From an uncultured Flavobacteriales bacterium (lineage in GTDB: Bacteria > Bacteroidota > Bacteroidia > Flavobacteriales_D > Sanyastnellaceae): 6,016 nucleotides of DNA. A program made the translations under genes and the position numbers. The notes beneath the pieces were generated by a model. That model searched no databases, had not been told where the DNA came from, and worked only from the letters and a program-made list of their open reading frames with translations. The stretch spans positions 1-6,016 of the forward strand of contig CALKYI010000315.1 in the NCBI GenBank assembly GCA_938003665.1, written 5' to 3'. Positions 1-5,202 of the stretch are shown one piece after another (the stretch's first letter is position 1; every line of letters starts with the position of its first letter).

Positions 1-127
1 TCGCCCCGGGGCAAATCAACCTGGCTCGACATCTGTGATGGAGATGCCGGCGGTGATGGGTCAGGACGTCGTGCGCTGGACACTCGACAACGGAGAAACC
101 GTGTCTCGGAAGGTCGTGCGCCGCTAA
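1..127 (+). CDS. C-terminal fragment of a protein, possibly with a T9SS sorting tail
   Basis: The reading frame starting at base 2 is open from the window edge to a TAA at 125-127, giving 41 residues. The final stretch reads VVRWTLDNGETVSRKVVRR. A short beta-hairpin with a polar turn (DNGE), closing on a basic RKVVRR end, resembles the last strands of type A C-terminal sorting domains. Those domains direct cell-surface or secreted proteins through the Bacteroidota type IX secretion system. The body of the protein lies outside the window, so its function is unknown. Its stop codon is one base away from the stop of the convergent PhoH gene. The coding frame is fairly secure from its amino-acid character and its end; the sorting-domain reading is inference from a very short segment. 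Confidence 0.5.
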   Translation, partial: RPGANQPGSTSVMEMPAVMGQDVVRWTLDNGETVSRKVVRR

Positions 128-128
128 A

Positions 129-1505
129 TCAGAGGAACGTATTCGCCAAGTTGGCTAGGTCAGAGCGCTCGCCCTTTTCGAGGGTGATGTGGGCGTACAG
201 GTCTTTGCCGCGCAGGCGGTCGATGACGTAGCTGAGTCCGTTCGATTGCTCGTCGAGGTAGGGCGTATCGATTTGGCGGACGTCACCGGTCAAGATGATT
301 TTGCAGTTCTCTCCTGCGCGTGTGATGATGGTCTTCACCTCGTGCGGTGTCAGGTTTTGCGCTTCATCGATGATGAAGATGGCGTTGGTCAATGACCGGC
401 CACGGATGTAGGCAAGGGGGCAGATGGTGATTTTCTTCTGGGCCTTGAGTTCCTCAATGACGCGGCTCTTGCGTTCGTTTTCCCCGAATTGGGATTTGAT
501 GAAATTGAGGTTGTCCCAGAGGGGTTGCATGTACGGGTTGATCTTCTCTTCGGCATCGCCGGGCAAAAAGCCGATGTCGCGGTTGGACAAAGCGACGATG
601 GGGCGGGCGAGGATAATCTGGTCGAAGCGGTTGCGTTGTTCGAGGGCACCTGCGAGCGCCAGCAGGGTCTTGCCCGTACCGGCCACACCGCAGATGGTGA
701 CCAATGAAACATCGGGGTTCATGATGGCGTGCAGCGCGAAGGCTTGCTCGGCGTTGCGGGGCTTGATGCCGTAGGCGTAGTCTTTGTCGATGCGCTCGAT
801 GGAGCGCGTGGCTTCGCTGAAGTAACCGAGGGCGCTTGATGATCCGTTGCGCAGAACGTAGTAATGGTTGTTCTGGCGGTAGGGGTCGAGCATCGTGATT
901 TTACGCGTCGAACCTTGGACGTAGAGCTTGCGGATGTCGTCGGCATCGACGCCTTCGATGAGGGTCTTGCCGGTGAACCGGAGTTTGACGTCGCGTACTT
1001 GGCCGTTTTTGTAATCTTCGGCGGGCAGCTCGAGAGCCTTGGCCTTCAGCCGGAGGTTGATGTCCTTAGTGACCAAGGTGACTACAGTGGTAGGGTCTTC
1101 CTTCTGGAGCTTGAGGGCGGCGTCGAGGATGCGGTGGTCGTTGGACTTGGAGCCAAACACCTGGTTGGCTTCGCTGTGCTCGCTTTCCTTGTGCAGGACA
1201 ATTTTGAGCTTTCCGCCTTCTCCGTTGTCGATGTCAATCCAATCCTGAAGTGTTTGTGCTTTGCTTAGGCGATCAATAATGCGGATGCACTCGCGCGCTT
1301 CAAAATTCTTCGTTTCATTTCCCACCTTGAACTGATCGAGTTCCTCCAGAACGGTGATGGGAATCGCTACCTGGTTTTCCTCAAACCGCGACAAGGCGCT
1401 GTGGTCAAAAAGCAAAACGCTTGTATCGAGCACGAAGGTTTTGGTGGTGACTTTGGAAGGGGAAGGAGTGGGAGCGGTTCCGGCGTTCGGTGGAGTGGAT
1501 GTCAT
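129..1505 (-). CDS. phoH2: PIN domain-PhoH family ATPase (PhoH2/YlaK type)
   Basis: This 458-residue cytosolic protein joins a PIN ribonuclease fold to a PhoH P-loop ATPase. In the family, PIN-PhoH proteins are reported as RNA helicase/ribonucleases; the exact cellular role is uncertain. Residues 2-20 are a Ser/Thr/Pro-rich leader. The PIN domain spans about 23-160, with acidic positions at D27 (VLDTSV), E54/E55 (VLEELD), N122-D123 (SNDHRIL) and D148 (VTKDINLRLKA). The PhoH domain covers about 245-458. Walker A is GVAGTGKT at 273-280, the family block RPIV...GFLPGD runs 301-316, Walker B is IFIIDEAQN at 376-384, and a sensor-like ILTGD is at 404-408. The C-terminal KGERSDLANLAN fits the PIN-containing subfamily. 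Length is normal and all motifs are intact, so it should be active. The ATG at 1505 lies just downstream of a -7-like element and has no Shine-Dalgarno. It follows rimM on the same strand after 100 bases. Confidence 0.95.
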   Translation of the reverse strand: MTSTPPNAGTAPTPSPSKVTTKTFVLDTSVLLFDHSALSRFEENQVAIPITVLEELDQFKVGNETKNFEARECIRIIDRLSKAQTLQDWIDIDNGEGGKLKIVLHKESEHSEANQVFGSKSNDHRILDAALKLQKEDPTTVVTLVTKDINLRLKAKALELPAEDYKNGQVRDVKLRFTGKTLIEGVDADDIRKLYVQGSTRKITMLDPYRQNNHYYVLRNGSSSALGYFSEATRSIERIDKDYAYGIKPRNAEQAFALHAIMNPDVSLVTICGVAGTGKTLLALAGALEQRNRFDQIILARPIVALSNRDIGFLPGDAEEKINPYMQPLWDNLNFIKSQFGENERKSRVIEELKAQKKITICPLAYIRGRSLTNAIFIIDEAQNLTPHEVKTIITRAGENCKIILTGDVRQIDTPYLDEQSNGLSYVIDRLRGKDLYAHITLEKGERSDLANLANTFL

Positions 1506-1524
1506 CGGTGTGGGTTGGTTTCTC

Positions 1525-1532
1525 CAAACTTA
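1525..1532 (-). promoter_or_regulatory. Bacteroidota-type -7 element for the PhoH gene
   Basis: Read on the minus strand this is TAAGTTTG, an exact match to the Bacteroidota sigma factor -7 consensus TAnnTTTG. It lies 19 bases upstream of the PhoH start codon, which implies a very short leader of about 13-16 nt. No clear TTG -33 element sits at the usual 19-21 base spacing; the nearest similar bases are in a GTTAAC. The promoter is therefore plausible but half-supported. Transcription could also continue from rimM, because no strong hairpin is visible in the 100-base rimM-PhoH gap. Confidence 0.5.
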
Positions 1533-1605
1533 TCCGACACATCATGTCCTTTGTGTTAACTGGAATGTACTTGTCAACACCGCCTTATGGAGTTTTAGCG
1601 ATGGC

Positions 1606-2187
1606 CTATTGGCTTTCGTCGCCGTCCCACCAACCATCCTCCGCAGCATCCTGCCCTAGGTAAGTTTCGAGCAATCCTTCGGGCAAGTCCACGGCGAGCG
1701 ATTGCGCCGCACGGTCCACCTTCACTTCAATCTGCGCCGGAAGTGGAATCAGAACTTCCTTGTTGTGCGCCTCTGCGTGCACTTCGAGGATGGGGTACAT
1801 GGCGTAGTCCAGCACCTTGCGGATGGTGCCGATCGCATCGCCTTGGGCATCGGTGACTGTCCAGCCGTTTACTTCATGCAGGTAGAAGGTGTTGCCGTCG
1901 AGCTTCGGGAGCATGCTGGTGGGCAGGTATGCCGTACAGCCCGCAATGGCCTTGGCCTTGGCTTCGGTGTCCACGCCTTCCAGTTCCACCACATACTTGT
2001 CCGCCGTGTTGTGTGGGCGCAAGGCATCGATGAAGTGGGGGACCAGTCGGTCGCCGACTTCCACCCACACGGCGTCGAGTGCTTCGTACGCTTGGGGCTC
2101 ATCCGCATCGATGAAGAGGACCATGGCCCCTTTGTAGCCGTGGGGCTTGGTCAGTTTTCCGAGGACAAAACAGTCGGCCTTGTTCAT
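1606..2187 (-). CDS. rimM: Ribosome maturation factor RimM
   Basis: RimM binds ribosomal protein S19 and assists maturation of the 30S head and 16S rRNA in the cytoplasm. The 193-residue product has the normal two-domain layout. The N-terminal RimM beta-barrel covers about 5-88, opening with CFVLGKLTKPHGYKG, the family signature. A C-terminal PRC-barrel covers about 100-176 (FYLHEVNGWTV, DYAMYPILEV, VLIPLP, LPEGLLE). An acidic tail, DGWWDGDESQ, follows. I start it at the ATG at 2187. A TTG 15 bases further upstream (2202) is in frame but would only add five residues before the conserved MNKADCF start. Its place directly after rpsP is the classic rpsP-rimM order. It appears to depend on read-through of the hairpin at 2209-2246, because only about 20 bases separate that hairpin's U-tract from the start codon. 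No Shine-Dalgarno is visible. Confidence 0.95.
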   Translation of the reverse strand: MNKADCFVLGKLTKPHGYKGAMVLFIDADEPQAYEALDAVWVEVGDRLVPHFIDALRPHNTADKYVVELEGVDTEAKAKAIAGCTAYLPTSMLPKLDGNTFYLHEVNGWTVTDAQGDAIGTIRKVLDYAMYPILEVHAEAHNKEVLIPLPAQIEVKVDRAAQSLAVDLPEGLLETYLGQDAAEDGWWDGDESQ

Positions 2188-2208
2188 GATGCGCGTACCC
2201 AATTTGGT

Positions 2209-2246
2209 GCAAAGAAAAGGGCTGACACCGGAAGTGCAGCCCTTTC
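2209..2246 (-). terminator. Intrinsic terminator/attenuator between rpsP and rimM
   Basis: On the plus strand, AAAGGGCTG (2216-2224) is perfectly complementary to CAGCCCTTT (2237-2245). Inside it, CAC (2226-2228) pairs with GTG (2234-2236) around the loop 2229-2233, with one bulged base at 2225. Read on the minus strand, the 12-bp stem is followed directly by TTTTCTTT, a U-rich run in RNA. This is the canonical shape of a Rho-independent terminator acting on rpsP transcripts. It starts 22 bases after the rpsP stop codon. Because rimM begins only about 20 bases beyond it, the hairpin probably terminates partially and lowers rimM expression relative to S16. Confidence 0.8.
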
Positions 2247-2267
2247 AAATATTCAGTTGGATGAGAA

Positions 2268-3059
2268 TCAGTCTTCCTTCTTCTCTTCGTCGTTGCTTTC
2301 TTCTTCAGCTGGAGCTTCCTCAGCAGCTGGTGCTTCCTCGGCTGGCGCTTCTTCAGCAGCGGCCTCAGCAGCAGGTGCTTCCTCTTCTGGCGCTTCTTCA
2401 GCAGCGGCTTCGGCGGCAGGAGCCTCTTCAGCAGCGGCCTCAGTGGCAGGAGCCTCCTCAGCAGGAGCTTCTTCAGCAGCGGCCTCAGCGGCAGGAGCCT
2501 CCTCAGCAGGTGCTTCTTCAGCGGCGGCTTCGGCAGCAGGTGCCTCCTCAGCAGCAGGCGCTTCTTCGCCGGCTTCAGCAGCGGCTTCGGCGGCGGCTTC
2601 AGCAGCAGCAGCGGCTTCCGCTTCAGCAGCAGCGTTCTCTGCAGCTTGGTGCGCAGCTTCACGAGCCGCGTTCACTTCTTGTTCAGCCTTAAGGCGTGCA
2701 GCCTTCTCTTTGTCGCTGGCGCTGGCCAACGCATCGATCTTCGATTGAACCTTAGCATTCTTGTCAGCCATCCACTTTTCGAAGCGCTTTTGTGCTTCTT
2801 CTTCGGTGAACGCGCCTTTCTTCACACCGTTCAAGAGGTGGTTGTGGTAGACGGTATCGGACATCTCCGCACCGACTTGCAGCCAGTACAATGCACGGTC
2901 GTGCTTGACTTCGATGGTCGCAGGGTTGGTGTTGGGGTTGTAGGTGCCGACCTTTTCGATGAATCGGCCATCACGTGGAGCGCGAGCGTCAGCTGCTACT
3001 ACGTGGTAGAATGGTTTGCCTTTTTTACCGTGGCGTTGGAGGCGCAATCGAGTTGCCAT
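2268..3059 (-). CDS. rpsP: 30S ribosomal protein S16 with a long Ala/Glu/Pro repeat tail
   Basis: S16 is a primary 16S rRNA-binding protein of the small ribosomal subunit. The core S16 fold is at residues 1-80: MATRLRLQRHGKKGKPFYHV, then VAADARAPRDGRFIEKVGTYNP and the helix around HDRALYWLQVGA. This core is the size of a whole S16 in most bacteria (about 80-90 residues), whereas this protein has 263. Residues 81-115 (GAFTEEEAQKRFEKWMADK) form the extra segment I associate with Bacteroidota S16. Residues 116-164 are a highly charged, Ala-rich probable helix or coiled coil. Residues 165-254 are tandem EEAPAEEAPAAEAAA-type units, and the end is strongly acidic (SNDEEKKED). The ATG at 3059 begins the conserved MATRLRL and has no Shine-Dalgarno. 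A matching promoter lies 70 bases upstream, and a terminator hairpin follows the stop. The core assignment is firm; the tail has no assigned function. Confidence 0.97.
   Translation of the reverse strand: MATRLRLQRHGKKGKPFYHVVAADARAPRDGRFIEKVGTYNPNTNPATIEVKHDRALYWLQVGAEMSDTVYHNHLLNGVKKGAFTEEEAQKRFEKWMADKNAKVQSKIDALASASDKEKAARLKAEQEVNAAREAAHQAAENAAAEAEAAAAAEAAAEAAAEAGEEAPAAEEAPAAEAAAEEAPAEEAPAAEAAAEEAPAEEAPATEAAAEEAPAAEAAAEEAPEEEAPAAEAAAEEAPAEEAPAAEEAPAEEESNDEEKKED
2298..2567 (-). repeat. rpsP: Tandem repeat of about 45 bp in the rpsP 3' coding region
   Basis: This stretch encodes S16 residues 165-254. The repeat pattern is blocks of 16, 15, 15, 10 and 15 residues followed by a degenerate end. 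Each block is built from EEAP(A) modules and closes on EAAA. At the DNA level the units differ mainly by synonymous changes, and all length differences are multiples of 15 bases, so the frame is kept. One unit carries T for A (EEAPATEAAA) and one carries E for A (EEAPEEEAP). The same DNA keeps plus-strand frames open, which produces spurious Ala/Ser-rich reading frames. Confidence 0.9.
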
Positions 3060-3128
3060 GAGAGAAACGTTTTAGAAGGGTCCTAAACCCCGTTGTTAAT
3101 GTCAGTATGTTGTCCCGATAAGGGAGCG

Positions 3129-3159
3129 CAAAATTACACGCTCTTTCCACAACTTCCAA
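3129..3159 (-). promoter_or_regulatory. Bacteroidota-type promoter of the rpsP operon
   Basis: On the minus strand, TAATTTTG (3129-3136) matches the -7 consensus TAnnTTTG exactly. A TTG (3157-3159) lies 20 bases upstream of it, the expected -33 spacing for the Bacteroidota primary sigma factor. Transcription would start near 3121-3125 and give a leader of about 60-65 nt before the rpsP ATG at 3059. The leader contains a short inverted repeat, TTTAG/CTAAA at 3071-3087, too small to call a regulatory structure. Confidence 0.75.
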
Positions 3160-3173
3160 CGAATGCGTGGAAA
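3144..3173. repeat. Inverted repeat TTTCCAC/GTGGAAA around the rpsP -33 element
   Basis: TTTCCAC at 3144-3150 is the exact reverse complement of GTGGAAA at 3167-3173, with 16 bases between the arms. The arms flank the predicted -33 TTG at 3157-3159, in the gap between divergently transcribed rpsP and the plus-strand operon. The position would suit an operator for a dimeric regulator affecting one or both directions. Each arm is also a 7-of-9 match to a DnaA box. Two 7-base arms can occur by chance, so the function is open. Confidence 0.35.
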
Positions 3174-3236
3174 AAAGCAAATCCCTCCAACTTTTCGCGC
3201 CTTTCGTTGTAATCATTGTACTGGATTCTTTGCCCA

Positions 3237-3869
3237 ATGCGAATCATCAATGTCATGGGCGCCAGCATCGACGGGCGCATCGCTTCCCATCCCAACGAGT
3301 CGGATGCGGAACGCAAGCGCTATGGCTTCACCAACGAAGCTGACCATGCGCACCTGCGCCGTTTGCTCGCCACATGCGATGCGGTGATTGTGGGTGGCCA
3401 CAGCGTCAACGTCAGTGGTGGCGTAATGGAGGTCCAGCGTGAAGATGGCGTGTACCCAACGTGGGTGTTGTGCTCGAATTCGGGATTTGCCAGCGATCAA
3501 CCCATTTGGTCGCAGCCCAATACGCCCAAATGGCTGGTGTCGCGCGAGGCGCTGGCAGCGGATCGTTGTCCATGTGGTGTGCGCAATGTGGTGTACGGAG
3601 GCGAAGGCGTAGCGAAGGCCGCTGTTGCGGCGTGCCAAGCGGCCGGTTTCGAGCGCGTTCTGCTCTTCGGGGGCGGCATCATTAACCGTGAATTTTACGC
3701 GGCGGGCGCGGTGGACGAGTTGATTCTGACGGTCTGTCCAGTGGTAGTTGGGCGCAGCAGCGGGGTGCCTGTAGTGGCGCCTGAGCTGGAGGTCCCGGTC
3801 CATTTGGAATTGACTACTACCGAAACAGAGGGCGACCTGGTCTTCCTCCATTACCTTGTGAAGCGATGA
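3237..3869 (+). CDS. Stand-alone RibD C-terminal domain (DHFR-fold) reductase
   Basis: This is a 210-residue cytosolic NADPH-type reductase of the RibD C-terminal/dihydrofolate-reductase-like superfamily. Diagnostic features are the opening strand INVMGASIDGRIA (4-16), the helix HLRRLLATCDAVIVGGHSV (39-57), and the cofactor-site segment VLLFGGGIINREF (141-153). The substrate-side block AVDELILTVCPVVVG (158-172) and the closing strand LVFLHYLVKR follow. Full RibD carries an N-terminal deaminase domain with a zinc site; none is present here. It is therefore not a complete riboflavin enzyme, but could be an ArfC-like or pteridine-type reductase. I use the ATG at 3237, where homology-like sequence begins; an in-frame TTG at 3216 would add seven unconvincing residues. 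It is the first gene of a four-gene operon and overlaps the next by ATGA. No -7 consensus is visible upstream. The substrate is unknown. Confidence 0.85.
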   Translation: MRIINVMGASIDGRIASHPNESDAERKRYGFTNEADHAHLRRLLATCDAVIVGGHSVNVSGGVMEVQREDGVYPTWVLCSNSGFASDQPIWSQPNTPKWLVSREALAADRCPCGVRNVVYGGEGVAKAAVAACQAAGFERVLLFGGGIINREFYAAGAVDELILTVCPVVVGRSSGVPVVAPELEVPVHLELTTTETEGDLVFLHYLVKR

Positions 3870-4429
3870 ATGCTACGCCGACTGCTTTCTTGGAAATCGA
3901 ACACAAATTCGTGGTAGACGCGGATTTCGAGCGCGAAGCGTTGTTCGAGGCATGCCGTGCGTTGGAGCCAGAACGCGAGAAAGCGCTGACGGTTACGGAT
4001 ACGTATTACGTGCCGCCGGGTCAGGCCAACCGCATTTATCGGCACCGGATCGACAAAGAAATTCAGCAATTGACCTTGAAGAGCCGCGGTGGCGACAACG
4101 AGGTCCGCACCGAAATCAACTTGGACCTGGGCGCTGCCCGCTCCCAAGCTGATGCCGTGGAGGCGTGGATGGGTGTCATTGGCGCGTTGCCTGGATACGG
4201 CATCGTTAAGGAGATTCGGGTGTTTGATTTTCCCGATTGCGAAGTGGTGTATTACGAAGCCACGCACAAGTCCTTGCGCGTCTGCTGCGTAGAATTCGAG
4301 GCGAAATATGCAGCGAGCGAAGAGGAGGGGTTGGCCACCTTGCAGCGCTATGAACAGCGCATGGGGTTTGATGCCAACGACCGCGAGAAGGTGAATTTGT
4401 TTGACTTATTGGTGACCGCACAATCATGA
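3866..4429 (+). CDS. CYTH domain protein (triphosphate tunnel metalloenzyme)
   Basis: The 187-residue product is a single CYTH domain. The family includes CyaB-type adenylate cyclase, thiamine triphosphatase and inorganic triphosphatases, which bind a triphosphate and divalent metal inside a beta-tunnel. The signature ExExK is present near the N-terminus as EIEHK (10-14). Basic and acidic tunnel residues follow in the usual order: YRHRI (58-62), LTLKSR (69-74), VRTEINL (80-86), IVKEIRVF (113-120) and VEFEAKY (142-148). The domain is complete and there is no signal peptide. Its ATG overlaps the stop of the reductase gene (ATGA, 3866-3869), and its own stop overlaps the next start (4426-4429), implying translational coupling. 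The substrate cannot be read from sequence. The next gene in the operon makes a pterin triphosphate a candidate, but inorganic triphosphate or thiamine triphosphate are equally open. Confidence 0.88.
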   Translation: MNATPTAFLEIEHKFVVDADFEREALFEACRALEPEREKALTVTDTYYVPPGQANRIYRHRIDKEIQQLTLKSRGGDNEVRTEINLDLGAARSQADAVEAWMGVIGALPGYGIVKEIRVFDFPDCEVVYYEATHKSLRVCCVEFEAKYAASEEEGLATLQRYEQRMGFDANDREKVNLFDLLVTAQS

Positions 4430-5202
4430 ACGCAGCGACGCACGACATCATCGCATTGCAGGACCTGCGGGTGACCTGCTTGGTGGGTATCCACCCCCAC
4501 GAGCGCATCACGCCGCAGCCCTTGGTGGTCCAATTGAAGCTATACTTCGAGCGCAAGCCCGGACATTTTGGGCGGACGTTGGCGGAGAGTTTGGACTACG
4601 GTTTTGTGTGCGGGGACGTGGCCTTTTTGTTGGAAGCAGGACAATTCCAGTTGCTGGAAACAGCGGTGGAGGCCATCTGTGCCACCTTGCTCATGCCACC
4701 GCCGCCAGACCGCCCGAGCATTCGCCCGGACGCCGTCGAGGTGAGCATCCAGAAACCCCAGGCCCTCGGGGGTAAGGCTATACCTGTCGTAACGGTGCTG
4801 CGGCACGCGGAAGAGATGCAATACGGCATCGAGCACAACGATTTTGGGCACGTGGACATCCTGCACGAAAATCAAGACTGCGGGGTGTACCTATTGCACA
4901 TCCCGGCCGGTGGTCAAATCCCGGCCCACGTCCACAAAATCATGGGGGAGGCTGAATTGGTCATGTCGCGTGGGCTGTTGCTGCAAGGCCAGCCTGTTGA
5001 CGGCGGCATTGCGCATTTCTGGCCGCTCGAGTTCATCAACCCATACGACCACCCCTGTGAGATCGAGCGGACCATCTTGTGCGTCAACCGTCCCAAGTTC
5101 GATCCTGCAGATGAGATCGCCGTGCCCGTTCCTGAGACCTGGCCTGACCCGCGCCCGCACCGGAAACGCTTCTTCGGATTGGAAACCAACCTCAAACCAT
5201 GA
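4426..5202 (+). CDS. folB: Dihydroneopterin aldolase (FolB/FolX) domain fused to a cupin
   Basis: Residues 6-118 are a FolB-type domain, the fold that converts 7,8-dihydroneopterin to 6-hydroxymethyl-dihydropterin in folate synthesis, or epimerises the triphosphate in FolX. Residues matching the Staphylococcus aureus catalytic set (E22, Y54, E74, K100) are E26 (HPHER), Y58 (LDYGF), E78 (QLLETA) and K110 (SIQKPQAL). The 32- and 20-residue spacings are exact; the last interval is 6 longer because of a Pro-rich insert, PPPPDRPSIRP (91-101). Residues about 135-230 form a cupin: GGQIPAHVHKIMGEAE (162-177) gives H168, H170 and E175 as likely metal ligands, and H209 in NPYDHP is a possible fourth. 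FolB alone is about 115-125 residues, and this protein has 258. ATGA overlaps occur at both ends. FolB and FolX share these residues, so the reaction is not settled; what the cupin does is unknown. Confidence 0.88.
   Translation: MNAATHDIIALQDLRVTCLVGIHPHERITPQPLVVQLKLYFERKPGHFGRTLAESLDYGFVCGDVAFLLEAGQFQLLETAVEAICATLLMPPPPDRPSIRPDAVEVSIQKPQALGGKAIPVVTVLRHAEEMQYGIEHNDFGHVDILHENQDCGVYLLHIPAGGQIPAHVHKIMGEAELVMSRGLLLQGQPVDGGIAHFWPLEFINPYDHPCEIERTILCVNRPKFDPADEIAVPVPETWPDPRPHRKRFFGLETNLKP

Noticed and set aside
1569..1605. Terminator between rimM and the PhoH gene
   Set aside because: I could find only a weak stem (GTTGAC with GTTAAC, one G-U pair, 12-base loop) and no U-tract after it.
2099..2662. 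Minus-strand frame encoding a Leu/Lys/Arg-rich protein
   Set aside because: It is a shifted frame of the rpsP repeat and of rimM; the odd composition is a by-product of the repeat codons.
1702..2748. Long plus-strand open frame of 348 codons opposite rimM and rpsP, with Ala/Ser repeats
   Set aside because: It is the complement of the Ala/Glu repeat region and of the well-recognised RimM and S16 genes. Its protein has no recognisable domain outside the low-complexity stretch.
3071..3087. TTTAG/CTAAA hairpin in the rpsP leader as a ribosomal protein autoregulatory site
   Set aside because: It is a five-base AT-rich stem with a seven-base loop, too weak to distinguish from chance, and no known S16 leader motif is recognisable.
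3143..3175. Two DnaA-box-like nonamers (CTTTCCACA and, on the minus strand, TTTTCCACG) that could hint at a replication origin
   Set aside because: Each matches TTATCCACA at only seven of nine positions. There are just two, with no AT-rich unwinding region and no dnaA or dnaN nearby.
3213..3851. Minus-strand frame of 212 codons opposite the RibD-like gene
   Set aside because: The plus strand has a clear domain match and operon overlaps. The antisense frame has no recognisable motif and is rich in the residues expected from a GC-biased shadow.
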